This document shows positions 11,848 to 23,224 of a stretch of 64,000 bases of DNA, piece by piece. Each line of letters begins with the position of its first letter. Within the stretch, counting starts at the first letter, position 1. The notes below the pieces were generated by a model that did no database searches, was not told the origin of the DNA, and worked only from the letters and a program-made list of their open reading frames with translations. The stretch lies in NCBI GenBank assembly GCA_051530055.1, contig CM121342.1:1426001-1490000 (forward strand), given 5' to 3'. This DNA comes from Neoechinorhynchus agilis (Eukaryota > Acanthocephala). The translations under genes were made by a program, and so were the position numbers.

Positions 11848-12243
11848 TCAAAATCTGTTAATAGGAGTATCAAATAAGGAATAATGTTGTGATAAACCTT
11901 CGTCGTCATCTGGTAGCCCAGGTGGAATTATATTCTTCGGTGTAGTTATCCGTCCTTCGCATGGAGGCGGAAATGCGATCGTTACGTTTTCCGGTTTAGT
12001 TATATTGTACTATTTTATGTATTTGTGTGTATATGTGTTTAGTTTCGTTAATCCGAGGATAAAGCACATAGGAACGTACCTTATCCCTGACTTGCTGCCT
12101 CATTACCTCCCTCTTCATCTCCATCTTCGCATACTTCGCTTCTCTTTTCTGTTCAGCTTCAAGCCTCGCTTCCGCAACCTCCGGGTCTTCTACATCTGCT
12201 ACAGTCGTCTTTTCATCACCTCCCGAACCAGCGGTGGCTAAGT
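11848..12243 (-). CDS. cpx: Complexin, two C-terminal exons
   Basis: Complexin binds the assembled SNARE bundle in the presynaptic terminal and clamps or promotes vesicle fusion. The first exon (12243-12080) encodes the acidic segment and the accessory and central SNARE-binding helix: DPEVAEARLEAEQKREAKY then MEMKREVMRQQVRDK, close to invertebrate complexins. It ends at a clear donor (AAG/GTACGTTCC). After a 70-bp intron the second exon (12009-11848) starts after ATAG with YNITKPE, as in insect complexin, and continues with GRITTPKNIIPPG, like the TRPKKAIPPG region of vertebrate complexins. The stop is at 11850-11848. The exon 1 acceptor is TTATAG/AC in phase 1. The N-terminal exon is not certain; a small candidate ending in an AG/GTAAAA donor lies near 13030. 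No CAAX box is seen. The C-terminus after DDDEG is unusual. Confidence 0.85.
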
Positions 12244-12344
12244 CTATAATTCTCAATTGGCAATTAATGAACTGTTCGAACATTGAGCTGTTCATAAATA
12301 GGTTGCCTTATGGCGCTTAAACGAAATTAAAATAATTTTAAACT

Positions 12345-12410
12345 GCCGATTGGTATCGGGGGCGCACAATCTTGTACGCGTTTATTACAAGGTTGTTTAC
12401 AAGTGTTTTA
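12345..12410. repeat. Weak relative of the 164-bp terminal-inverted-repeat element
   Basis: The stretch GCACAATCTTGTACGCG through CAAGGTTGTTT resembles the left arm of the element at 27653-27816 (GGCACAATCTTGTGTATT, then CAAGGTTGTTT). It is short and decayed. Confidence 0.35.
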
Positions 12411-13509
12411 TTCGTATTTCACCATAAAACAACCAATAAATGAACTCTCTAACATAGTACCTTTCATCTTGTCCAATTGTTTGCCCATAATGAGTTTGAA
12501 CAGAAACTCACTCATTTTGCCTTTGTTTGGATATTGGGGAAAAGATCCGTTATTACAGCTCTATGCGAGATACAAATATGTGTAGAGTAAGAGAATGTGT
12601 TTATTGATCGATGTGAAACAGTCAAAAGAGGGGGACTATATAACGTGCAACTCCAAAACACTCGAATTCAACTTTCTTAAACATGGAGATGTTTTGAGAC
12701 GATGTGGTTAAAATGTGAAATGGATAGCGTTCCACTCACACAAACAAAAGTCATTTGCGAATGTCGGTTCTATGCACTAAAGAGTAACAAAAATTTTTTG
12801 TCCTTTCTAAACAAGGACATAAAGAAATTCTAATTCCTCAGCTATCACTAAAAAATTGTTACTAATCAATCAATGTTCGACTTTTGTTGCGGATTTTTCG
12901 TATCATTTTTTGCTGGTGCATCCTTTCAATGTGAATTCTTTTACAAGGAACCCTTGGCGTCCTCTAATTCAGTAGAATAAATGTCGCAGTTTCTATGGAC
13001 AACGTCTTAAAGGAAAATATTCCAAGAGTAATTTTTTACCTGATCCCATTTTGCATTTCGATTTGCTCTTTATATTTCTGTCTTCTCATGCCAAAACTCG
13101 CATAAAGAAATCGATGCTCTATACGCAACGAACTTCAGTTGTTGTGAATCGTAGAGCGTTGAATTTACGAAATATTACGCCTGGTCAGAAATTTTGCAGC
13201 TCATTCGTTCAAATAGATTTAAAGTTTAAAATACAGACTAAAATGCGAGTCACGTTATTTCTTTGGAAATTTAAGTTTCTGTTATTTTTTACAATCCCGC
13301 GTTGTTTAACGTTGTCACTATAAAGTTAGACAAGTTAATTATTTAACCAAGCAATCACTGGATAATTTTTACAAACATTTTTTACCTGGAAACGTTTATG
13401 CCGCGATGCTGGTTCATTTATCGAAAATGTGCATTTTATCTGCATTTTTTTAATAAAAATAACTAATTTGATGGAAAAAAGGTATTTACAAACATTCACA
13501 CTACCGCTC
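12411..13509. other. Upstream region of complexin, no firm gene
   Basis: AT-rich. It holds a possible complexin 5' exon near 13030-13045 on the minus strand (short Met-initiated peptide before an AG/GTAAAAAA donor). No other coding stretch, RNA gene or repeat was identified. Confidence 0.35.
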
Positions 13510-13760
13510 TGGATCACTCAGTTGCCGTCCTTTTGTAACGGTTGAAAGGACGGATGCAGCGTTCCCTCGTTGCACAGCCAGAACTTTGTTTTGTAGGAGG
13601 AATGCTCCTGATCTCGGATCGCCAGTGATTCGTCTCAATCTCCTAGACAATTGCTTTACCAGGTCCTGTGCCGCGGAACCAAACGACCCGAGCGTTTCGA
13701 CGCCAAAGGGAGCAAAATAAAGATTGAATTGTTCATGTTTTTTACTTCGGAAAGAATGAA
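13510..13760 (-). mobile_element. RLE-LINE fragment, C-terminal end
   Basis: The minus strand encodes FAPFGVETLGSFG, a leucine-rich helix, RRITGDPRSGAFLLQ and VQRGNAASVLST. These match, in order, the C-terminus of the better copy at 26790-27540 (FVPFGVETYGALG, REATGDSRAGVFLRQ, VQRGNAASVM). The family is a non-LTR retrotransposon whose reverse transcriptase is followed by a restriction-like endonuclease. Only the C-terminus is present. Confidence 0.75.
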
Positions 13761-13767
13761 GGAATTT

Positions 13768-13805
13768 TATTAAATCCGATATTTCGGCACAGGTTGTATG
13801 GAAGT
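13768..13805. repeat. Partial copy of the 164-bp terminal-inverted-repeat element
   Basis: TTTTATTAAATCCGATATTTCGGCACA matches one arm of the element at 27653-27816 over about 25 bp. It lies between two C-terminal RLE-LINE copies and may mark an insertion or deletion scar. Confidence 0.55.
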
Positions 13806-14129
13806 GGATGAATAATGATTATGAGAATAGACAACAGAAAATTTGATATAACGAATATTTTTAGTCGTCAATAAGCACAAATTTTCTAAAGAATATTGCT
13901 TTTGGAATGCTCACATAGACATTGCTAATGATCCAATACGATCATGTGACTATAACGAAAAAGAAGATCCTCGCCTGTTTCACTCCAAGAAAACCGGTAG
14001 AGGTCCTCTTGTTGACCCCGAATGGCGCTCAATGGTTACTCCTTGTATAGTCTCAATTTTCATAGGAGGGAAACATCCGAACGCTTGTTGGGGAAACTGA
14101 GTCTTTCCAAGTAAATGTTGGTTTGCACT

Positions 14130-15440
14130 ATGTTTTGTAGGAGGAATGCTCCTACCCTCTGATCGCCAGTGATTCGTCTCAATCTCTTAGACAATTGCTT
14201 GACCAGGTCCTGCACCGCCGTACCAAACGACCCGAGTGTCTCGACGTCAAAGGGGGCGAAATAATGATTTCGATTCAGATCCCTGTATTTAATCTTTTTA
14301 AGTTTCGCAGCGGCGGTTGCTGCTCCCCGCGGGTTTAATGGTGGCGAATTTTATGTTGCTTGCTGCGATCGTGTCCACGAACCTGGCGTCCCAAAGAAAA
14401 CATTTTCCTTCTCGCCACGGAAATACTGACACCGTCCGGTCTACGGCCATCAAGTCGGCAAATTTTAAGGATGTTGGGCGCATTCGCAGTATTCAGGGCA
14501 CGATTAAGAAATGAGTTTACTTCAACGTGCCGTGAGCAATTCCGCCTGATTGCCGACAAACGAGACCATGGCGTCCTAATGGTTCCAGGGTCGCTCCTTA
14601 ACGGCTGCGATGGGATGTCGGTACTCCTAATCTGCATTCTTTACGGACTCGTCGGAGAGAAGAATACTCACAGAAGCGCTCGGGATAGCGTTGAGAAAAG
14701 CACCCGATTCTCTTGTAGAGACTGCCCCCCAATCAAGCTCGGTTCACCAGGTCACGAGAATCTTAAATTAGAGAGTTATGGATTCTCGCTACCAGGGGTG
14801 AGTCCCAAACTGATTGTTTGCAACCATTGAGGGGTACCTACTCGCTGCCTGGATCTCCACACCAAAGATTAAGCGCCTACACGAAATCTTCATCCAAAGT
14901 GTAATTCTCGCCAAGAACGGATTGAACTATTTTGCGGCTTGCTTTATGCGACCTAGAATGAGCTGGCAGAGAAATATCGGTTGCTTTTCAGATACTCGAA
15001 AAGGCGGACGGTACAGGCAAGGACGCTTGACGCCACGCCCCTCCCGACCGCTTAATATTTAGAATTTTCTCGAGAGAAGCTTTCACCGTCTCGTATAATT
15101 TTGCCAGCTTATCCCTATGCCTAAAAAGCTGCTGTGCGCAGCCTTTACAACAATTTTGGAATGAAGAGGATGTTCTTGATCAGTAACAGAGCGTCGTGTG
15201 AAGATTATTCATTAATTCGTTCGCACAGCACCGAAAGTTGCGGTTGAAGATTGGCAGCCTCTGCTTCAACAAAGACTCAACCGGTCTAGAGTGATCGATT
15301 CTATCCCGGGGGCCAAGTTCTGAAAATCTTTCACGATTGTTTGCCTCATCTTCCACGTTCATCACTAAAATCTCGCATTTCTCAGTATTCGATTCAATGC
15401 CAATTTTCGCCGTCTTACGCCACCTCACGACATTTACAAA
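14130..15440 (-). mobile_element. RLE-LINE, degraded copy (reverse transcriptase end to C-terminus)
   Basis: Reading the minus strand from 15428, the peptide KCEILVMNVEDEA then RIDHSRPVESL matches the segment after the reverse transcriptase active site in the copy at 22234-22653 (KCELLVVNIEDES, RIDHARQAESS). At about 14640-14330 the endonuclease region is recognisable (RLDGRRPDGVSIS), and at about 14290-14135 the C-terminus (FAPFDVETLGSFG). Frameshifts and stops interrupt the frame between these points, so it is an old copy. Together with 13510-13760 it shows two C-termini in tandem, so at least two insertions or a partial duplication occurred here. Confidence 0.8.
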
Positions 15441-15871
15441 ATACGTAAGATTTGAGATACCAGTTAAATCACCGGTGATAAGAGAAGCTTCGGAGGTTTA
15501 CATGCTTGAATCTATTCGAGATTTAGCCATGAAATCCATCGAAAATCAATCAATAAGCTTTCAATTTCAAAATCGATTAATTACGAACAGAAGAGAGCAA
15601 TCGCCGATAGCACAAAATGATGTTTTCAACTACTTTAGGCCATTCGACGGTTTATCGATCCGTACATTCATTGAACACAATGACCACAAATCAATAAAGT
15701 CAAGAATTTTTTACCAATAAGAATGGAGAACTTGGCGATCGTATCAAAGAAAATGATGACAAACTTCGACTGAGCAATTTTATCCACAATTTTCCAATGC
15801 AATTTGTGTTTTTCACCAAAACCTTAGCCTGCGTGGCATGCGTTCAATCGCCTCGCAGGTTCTACGTTTAG
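15441..15871. other. No firm gene; possibly intronic to the galectin-like exon
   Basis: A plus-strand open stretch at about 15440-15720 is free of stops but matches no family I recognise. It may be chance or an upstream exon of the gene at 15872. Confidence 0.3.
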
Positions 15872-16264
15872 AGAGAAGATGCAAGAAATCTTAATTTCGG
15901 TCTTGACAAACAAACAGTCGTTAATCGAGCAGAATTGAAGGATGATCAAATTTTCCCATTTGACATTGGCACTCTCGTTGCTAAAGCAATGCTCGTAAAA
16001 GGAAAATCGAAAACAGAAAAGATATCTATTTTTCCCTTTGATTACGGACTAAAAATTGAGGTTAATGGTGCGCCCATCTTTGATTGTGAATTAGAATTTC
16101 AACAAATCCAACCAATGGCTTACCTTTCCGGACTTGAAGATGACCAGATACTAACGCATTCAGAGAGTCAAGCGGTAATTGTCAGTTTTGTACTCCGGGG
16201 AAATGTGTTTGAATGCCAAGCTTTTTATATTTTGATGTTTCGCAATGGATTGATCTTGTTTTGA
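15872..16264 (+). CDS. Possible galectin-like carbohydrate-recognition exon
   Basis: From an apparent acceptor (TACGTTTAG at 15863-15871) an open frame of 130 codons runs to a stop at 16264. Its landmarks fall in the order and spacing of a galectin domain: an acidic DARNLNFGLD segment where galectins have the D-I-A-L-H-F-N-P-R strand, TVVNR where they have VVRNS, FPFDIG where they have FPF.xG, then KIEVNGAPIFDCELEF and a hydrophobic strand ending in GLEDD. In galectins the region after VNG packs a His-Arg strand and a Gly-Asp turn. The usual sugar-contacting His, Asn-Pro-Arg and Trp residues are not evident, so sugar binding is doubtful if the assignment is right. FPFD appears twice. The last 40 residues do not fit the fold and may be intron. 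This is a distant match made by eye; a pseudogene is possible. Confidence 0.4.
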   Translation, partial: REDARNLNFGLDKQTVVNRAELKDDQIFPFDIGTLVAKAMLVKGKSKTEKISIFPFDYGLKIEVNGAPIFDCELEFQQIQPMAYLSGLEDDQILTHSESQAVIVSFVLRGNVFECQAFYILMFRNGLILF

Positions 16265-17305
16265 AAATGTGGAAAGTTGATAACTAGCTTTCAATATCGA
16301 TTGAAGAATACACTCATGTTCAAAACTTCTGCGGATTTTGTTACTCAGAGAAGATGAAGATGATTTACCGATTTCATAAAGAAATTCTTAGAGTTAGATC
16401 CTCATCTACGACTAAAGTCGCGTAGAGCGATAGAGGGTGGATTTTTAATAATTGCACGTCTTTCATTTCATCCGGAATATAACGAAAAAATAAGATCTAC
16501 ATGAGATTACGCGACAATATTGATCGTCAATAGGATAAGAAACCGCAAATGAACACATCATTGATATAAACAAAGGAAAATTTTCATTTAAAGGAAGTTA
16601 CTGATGCAATAATAAAGAGGGAAAGGGATAAAAAGCGTGTTCAAATGTTCAAAAACACAGTTCTCCTACGTGACGAAAGAGGAATTAAAATGGACGAATT
16701 GTTTTTATTCGGTTAAATTGAGACAATAGAATAGTTGGTATTTTGAACGAAGACTTCACGCAAAAATTTGTCAAAAGTAGTCTTTAGTTTTAATTCAAAA
16801 AAAGCGAGAAATGGGCCCAAACGGTCAGAGAACCTACAGGTTTAGTGTTCAATTTGCTGGCTAAAACAGGTCAGAGAAATACATTACAATTATCTTCGTC
16901 TGCATTGTTTGCGCTGATGAAATTAATAAATTAGAAGCGCAAAAATGAAAACGCACTTATTTAAATTACGTTTATCTGTGCCAGAATCGAATTTATGGAA
17001 AATGCAACGATAGAATGAAAACTCAAAACAATGAAAAAAATGTAATATCTTCTGTAAGGTTGGATTTCGTTAATTGTTATTTGCAGCAATTTTTTAAATT
17101 AGATAGAAAGGTACGGCGATTTCGGTAAAATCTAAATGTTTTCGTTCGTTTTTTCGAAGCAATTTTAATGTATCTTAGAGTTTCGTCTTAAAAGTTGTTT
17201 TGATGTTTAATTCTTTAGTTTTGGTTCCACGGGTTCTTTACAACTTAGATTTAGTTCAAAGTCCGCCTTATTCTCCAGTTAACAACCTGGCGAATATACT
17301 CATAG
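16265..17305. other. No gene seen
   Basis: AT-rich, no open frame with recognisable protein, no tandem structure. A short hairpin-forming stretch (CTACGACTAAAGTCGCGTAG, near 16408) is the only local structure noticed. Confidence 0.5.
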
Positions 17306-17352
17306 CGATCATTTCTATAGTATGAATCTTAACTTTCTGCACCAACAGAAAG
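17306..17352. repeat. Short dispersed repeat shared with 22697-22745
   Basis: GCGATCATTTCTATAGT, then AACTTTCTGCACCAACAGAAAGCA, recurs with few differences at 22697-22745. Its inner part, TTTCTG...CAGAAA, is self-complementary. Confidence 0.8.
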
Positions 17353-17439
17353 CAAGCCACAATCGCGCAAAAAAAACCGTTTATTTCTGTTCATGACTTT
17401 ACGCCCTTTAGATTTATAATAATGACACGTTTTAATTGT

Positions 17440-20395
17440 GATTCACAAAGATGATCCATGTACATTTTGGTCCTGCTAAAAAGGCGAGTTTGTTTTTCAT
17501 GGTCTTTATGCGTTCCTCAGTGGCTGTTGCTCCGTGGATTATTATGTTGGTGGCCGCCAACGGCGTCACTCGACCTAAATTGATTCCAAATTCGATGGTC
17601 TGTTTCTTTTGTGATTATGAAGATAGATATTGATTTATTGTTCTCAATATTTCGTCCATCTCGTCGGACTTTTTCCGGTTGTTATCTTTCATTTGGCGCT
17701 TTAATTTCCATGTTTTGACCGAAATACCGAGGATGCGGCACCGATCCACGAGTGTTGCAATTGGTCCATTTCGCGAGAATTCGCCATCAACTGTTCTGTA
17801 TTTTCATTTGAAGAATTGTTCTCTCCTTGAACACTCATCGAAATCGGAATTTCGTGACTTAACTTTTGTGCCATTTTCTCTTTGCTGCCTTTAAGAACCT
17901 TTAAATGGGCATGGCGCTGTCTTGGATTCCATTTTGATTACTTCATTGAGTCTGACGGCGAGAATTCACCATCAACTGTTCTGCATTTTTAATTGTAGAA
18001 TTGTTCTCTCCTGAAACAGTCATTGGAAATCGGAATTTCGTGAACCAACTTTTGTGCTATTTTCTCTTTACTGCTTTTTAGAACCTTTAAATGTGCATGA
18101 CGCTGCCTTGGATTCAATTTTTGATTACTTCACTGAGTCTGACGGCGAGAATTCGCCATCAACTGGTCTGCATTTTCAATCGACAAAATGTTCTCTCCTT
18201 GAACACTCAATGGAAATAGGAATTTCGTGACTTAACTTTTGTGCTATTTTCTCTTTACTGCCTTTTGGAACGTTTAAATGGGCATGGCGCTGTCTTGGAT
18301 TCCGTTTTTGATTTCTATATCGAGTCTGACGGCGAGAATTCGCCATCAACTGTTCTGTATTTTCAATTGAAGAATTGTTCTCTCCTTTAACACTCATTAG
18401 AAATCTGAATTTCGTGAACAAAGTTTTGTTTTGTGCTATTTTTTCATTATTGGCTCTTAAAACCTTTAAATGGGCGTGACGCTGTCTTGGGTTCCGTTTT
18501 TGATTTCTCTATCGATTCTGACGGCGAGAATTCGCCATCAACTGTTCTGCATTTTCAATTGAAGAATTGTTCTCTCCTTGAACACTCATTGGAAATCTGA
18601 ATTTCGTGAACAAAGTTTTGTGCTATTTTTTCATTATTGGCTCTTAAAACCTTTAAATAGGCATGACGATGTCTTGGATTCCGTTTTTGATTTTCTTATG
18701 GAATCCGACTGCGAGTATTCGGCCTCAACTGTTCTGCCTTTTTAATTGAAGAGTTGTTTTCTCCTTAAACATTCATTGGAAATCGGAATTTCGTGACTTA
18801 ACTTTTGTGCTACTTTCTCTTTGCTGCCTTTAAGAGCCTTTAAATGGGCGTGGCGCTGTCTTGGATTCCATTTTGACTACTTCGTTGAGTCTAAGGGCGA
18901 GAATTCGTCATCAACTCTTCTGCATTTTCAATTGAAGAATTGTTCTCTCCTTGAACACTCATTGGAAATCTGAATTTCGCGAACCAACTTTTGTGCTATT
19001 TCCTCTTTACTGCCTTTTAGAACCTTTAAATGGGCATGACGCTGTCTTGGATTCCGTTTTTTGATTTCTATATCGAGTCTGACGGCGAGAATTCGCCATC
19101 AACTGTACTGCATTTTCAATCGACGAAATGTTCTCTGTTTGAACACTCAATGGAAATCGGAATTTCGTGACTTAACTTTTCTGCTATTTTCATTTTACTG
19201 CCTTTTAGAACCTTTAAATGGGCATGACGATGTCTTGGATTCCGTTTTTGATTTTCTTATCGAATCCGACTTCGAGAATTCGGCCTCAACTGTTCTGCAT
19301 TTTTATTTGAAGAGTTGTTTTCTCGTTAAACATTCATTGGAAATCGGAATTTCGTGACTTAATTTTTGTGCTATTTTCTCTTTACTGCGTTTTAGAACCT
19401 TTAAATGGGCATGGTGCTGTCTTGGATTCCGTTTTTGATTTTTTACCGAGTCTCAGGTTAGAATTAGGCATCAACTGTTCTGCACTTTCAATTGAAGAAT
19501 TGTTCTCTCCTTGAACACTCATTGAAAATCTGAATTTCGTGAACCGAGCTTTGTGCTATTTTTTCATTACTGCCTTTTAAAACCATTAAATGTGCGTGAC
19601 GCTGTCTTGAATTCCGTTTTTGATTTCTTTATCGAGTCTGACGGCGAGAATTCGCCCTCATCTGTTCTGCATTTTCAATTTAAGAATTGTTCCCTCCTTG
19701 AACACTCAACAGAAATCGGGTAATCGTGACCCAACTTTTGTGCTATTTTTCTCTTTACCGCCTTTTAGAACCTTTAAATGGGCATGGCGCTGTCTTGGAT
19801 TTCGTTTTTGATTTCTTTATCGAGTTTGACGGCGAGAATTCGCAATCATCTGTTCTGCATTTTCAATTTAAGAATTGTTCCCTCCTTGAACACTCAACAG
19901 AAATCGGAATTTCGTTACTTAACTTTTTGGCTATTTTATCTTTGCTGCCTTTAAGAACCTTTAAATGTGCATAGCGCTGTCTTGGATTCCATTTTGATTA
20001 CTTCATTGAGCCTGACGGCGAGAATTCGCCATCAACTGTTCTGCATTTTTAATTGTAGAATTGTTCTCTCCTTAAACACTCAGTGGAAATCGGAATTTCG
20101 TGGAACAACTTTTGTGCTATTTTCTCTTTACTGCCTTTTAGAAGCTTTAAATGGGCATTGCGCTGTCTTGGATTCCGTTTTTGATTTCTATAGCGAGTCT
20201 GACGGCGAGAATTCGCCACCAACTGTTCTGCATTTTCAATTGAAGAATTGTTCTCTCCTTGAACACTCATTGGAAATCTTAATTTCATGAACCAACTTTT
20301 GTTCTATTTTCTCTTAACTTTGTAATCGAAACATCCAAGAAAGCGATCGATATGCCACTATTAAACAATTTATACCGTTGATCGTAAAATGCTGA
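17440..20395 (+). repeat. Composite repeat unit carrying a 187-bp satellite (copy A)
   Basis: The unit has a left flank (about 17460-17755), a satellite core (17755-20320) and a right flank (20320-20395). Both flanks recur in reverse orientation around the satellite at 50757-52940. The left flank contains GATATTGATTTATTGTTCTC and TTTCGTCCATCTCGTCGG, and matches 52727-52897; further out, 17470-17540 matches 52895-52940. The right flank ends AACGGT...AAAATGCT and matches 50757-50835. The core has about 14 units of 186-187 bp with landmarks GACGGCGAGAATTCGCC, GAATTGTTCTCTCCTTGAACACTC and TTTAAATGGGCATG. The minus strand of each unit is largely open, but 187 is not divisible by 3, so no long protein is made. 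No transposase is seen. Confidence 0.85.
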
Positions 20396-20399
20396 TCAT

Positions 20400-22010
20400 G
20401 CGCAATTTTCGTTATAACGAAAAAAGCGTTGTTTTTGGTGATTTCCTTTCGAGACCTCTTGATCCTCCCGATGATCGTGGAGGTTTGGATGTCGGTGGTT
20501 CGCTGAGCTCTAACAACTTACGAATTCCAATGTCCTTGGAGAAGCGAGAGCAGTTGTTCTCTGATCTCGAGCATCAATCTCAAGTCCTGATAAACAATTC
20601 CCAGTTGACATCGACAAAGCAACAATTTCCAAAATACTCTTCTTTACCGACAAAAAGATGGCCTTTCATAGCCATTTAGATCCAAACCTATCCTACCCAA
20701 ACAAATCATTTACGACCAAGCCGTAAGTGCGTGGACTCTTACCTTCAAGAACGATGGTATTAAAAGGATCGATCACATATTACGCCGGCACCCTACGAAT
20801 CTACCTGACTTCACACATTTGGTTGAATCACCTTGTCAAGTTTTCGAAATCTAACCTCCCTAAAGAAGTCTACGATATTACGTCCAGTTCTAAAAAAAGT
20901 TCAATTTCTTGTTAAAGGTGTTGAACCTTCTCTCAGCAAAGAAAAACGGGACGAGTTCGAACAAACTTTCTAAAATCAAGAAGGACGGGCCAACCTATTT
21001 CTATTGCCATGGTAGAAGGACAAAGGAATGTGCGTGATGACTTATGTTCTCAACAATTTTGCTCCTTCAACTGCTTCGAAATTAACTTCGTGATGAAATC
21101 AAACTATGAGCAAGATGATTTCATCTTTCCGCAATGCAATATCTGTCAACATTGGGGCCATTGGTGCCAACACTGCCCCAATCCTTCTCACAAAAAATGT
21201 TGTCACTATGGGGATTCCTCTCACGGTTCGGATCAATGTACCAGTTCAAATAAACATTGCTCAAATTGTCAAGGACAGCATTCGTCTTTTTACAAAGGAT
21301 GCCCAGAATTCAAAAATTACTGGGCCTGGGCTCAGAATTCTCGTATTAGCGCCGTGGAAAAAAGGAAAAAGCTCATTATTACAACTAAGCAAGTAGCGCC
21401 TAAACTCAATTCATTGCTTCCAACACCCTCCTTTCGACAAGACGCCAACTCTAACTTCTCAGGATTTTCCGGTAACATGCCCTCTACTCAAGTGGTAACG
21501 ATGGGATTGCAGGACATTGCTTCTGAAGAAACTAACTAAACGTTCTCACTAACTGGACCTGCAATAAACGAAGCAGCAAACAGCTTGATGCAAGTTCATT
21601 CGAGAATTAATTCGTTAATTTCAACAATAAGTCAGCTCGCCATCGTGAGCGAACAGAACGAATTGAACGATGATTCCACCGCGGCTAATGTAACCGAAAA
21701 AATTAAACCATTTCGAATTATGAACGAATTAGAAAAAGATAAATTTACAAAGGTTGCGAAATGGCCTTCTTTGGTTGATCAAATCGATGCGATTGTTGTC
21801 AAAGATATCGGAAATTACGACAATGCGGGTGTAATTGGTCTTGAGGTGGTAAATAAATCTTTGACGGCAAAGAGGAAATCCGCATCTTACCCTGTCAAAC
21901 TTCTGAAAAGTAAAAATGGAAAGCCCTGTAAAAATGTCGTACCAAGAAGAGCGTATCCTGGTTTTATACTAAAGAAAAAGTTCTTTGTTGCAAATGTGCA
22001 CAATTGACTC
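20400..22010 (+). mobile_element. LINE ORF1-like region with zinc knuckles, degraded
   Basis: The frame at 21009-21539 (176 codons) carries three cysteine-histidine knuckles in a row: CNICQHWGHWCQHC (CX2CX4HX4C), an altered CCHYGDSSHGSDQC where the second cysteine is tyrosine, and CSNCQGQHSSFYKGC followed by PEFK. This order, with a knuckle ending in GCPE, is typical of ORF1 proteins of Jockey/I-type LINEs, which coat the element's RNA. Upstream frames at 20389-20679 and 20727-20915 probably belong to the same ORF1 but are separated by frame changes. Downstream, 21585-22007 is an open frame of 140 codons rich in Lys and Asn that I cannot assign. An LTR-element gag origin is the alternative. 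Confidence 0.6.
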
Positions 22011-22119
22011 TTACATCGTCCAAAAAAGGAAGCGATGAAGGTAAAAATCAGAAACTTCCATTACAACCTCCTTGTGTCCAAAGCGTACCTAATCTCTCGG
22101 ATAAAGTAGTTTCGGGATG

Positions 22120-22653
22120 AAGAGGGTATTCTTGATCAGGAATAGAGCATCGTGTGACGAAAGTTCCCGGACTCTATCGCACAGCATCGTGATGTTCTTG
22201 AGTATATGGTCGATTTAATTTTCCACATTTGAATCAAAAACGCGGCTCCCTAGAAGACTCAGCCTGTCTAGCGTGATCAATTCTAAACCGGGTGCCAGAT
22301 TTCTGAAACCTTTGACGATTTCGCTCTGACTCGTCTTCGATGTTCACTACCAACAGTTCGCATTTCCGTGCATTTAGCTCAACGCCCAATCTCGCCGTCT
22401 CCCTTACGAGTGTCTCCAAATCGCGCAGTACAACGGAGGGATAACCTCCGAGCGTAGCGTCATCCAAGTACCAAGCGTTGAAGCTGGACTGGAGAGAGTG
22501 CGCTATTGGATTCACTGCAAGGGAGAAAGCGATTGGACCGAGGGGATCTCCCTGTTGTACTCCTCTTTCAGACCAAATGAGATGATCGTTGAACAGCAAA
22601 GGAGTCGGGGTCCCGCATGCGTTGAGAAAATAAGGAAAAGCTTCTGGTAACAT
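22120..22653 (-). mobile_element. RLE-LINE reverse transcriptase fragment
   Basis: The minus-strand frame (139 codons) contains GVQQGDPLGPIAFSLAV, the reverse transcriptase B motif, then WYLDDATLGG, the catalytic YxDD-type motif C (here YLDD), then ARLGVELNARKCELLVVNIE. This is the reverse transcriptase palm of the family whose endonuclease and C-terminus occur at 26790-27540. The frame stops at about 22234 and the homology decays by about 22120. The 5' side ends abruptly at about 22650, where a dispersed 46-bp repeat begins. Confidence 0.85.
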
Positions 22654-22940
22654 TAATTAACAAATAAAGCTGTTATTATAAAGAAACTGATTTTTGCGAT
22701 CATTTCTATAGTTTGAATCTCAACTTTCTGCACCAACAGAAAGCACGCACTTCAAAATCACACACGGCGTTGAACTGTTGGTGATGAACTGGCGGAAGCA
22801 ATAACAGAAAGAAGTGGAACATGTGTCCTATTCTACATTAATTAACAAATAAAGCTGTTATTATAAAGAAACTGATTTTTGAGTACAGGCATTCGTTGAT
22901 TTGATATCTGTGTAAACGAGTCATGATACTTTTGTGGACA
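22650..22940. repeat. 46-bp direct repeats bracketing 140 bp, with a tail shared with 27540-27640
   Basis: CATTAATTAACAAATAAAGC then TGTTATTATAAAGAAACTG occurs at 22650-22696 and again at 22836-22882. Between them lies the dispersed repeat also seen at 17306-17352. After the second copy, GAGTACAGGCATTCGTTGAT and GTAAACGAGTCATGATAC match 27585-27640. A shorter relative lies near 54888-54905. The arrangement could be a very small LTR-like or foldback element, or two nested insertions. Confidence 0.6.
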
Positions 22941-23224
22941 TGATCGTTGGTGTTTTTAAAACGAACACAAATCACACCCACCCACAATCATGCGCGCGAA
23001 CCCGTCACGGATATGCATTATCGACTTTCCACATTTCCTCCCCCATCAATTCTTAGCTTGTTTTCCGGTACTCATCGTAGGGCAAAATGGACAGTCTTCG
23101 ACGTCGTTGACTTCTTCTCACGGTCGGAATTGCTAGTCCCTGAATCATATCCCGTCCATCTGCTGTTTCCCTATCGGCCAACCTCGGATCATTCTATTCC
23201 CTTCCTTCCTCTGCTTTGACTTCC

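Noticed and set aside
17755-20320. Several 80-120-codon open frames in the 187-bp satellite, both strands
   Set aside because: They follow the repeat unit and shift frame every 187 bp; they are by-products of low stop density, not genes.
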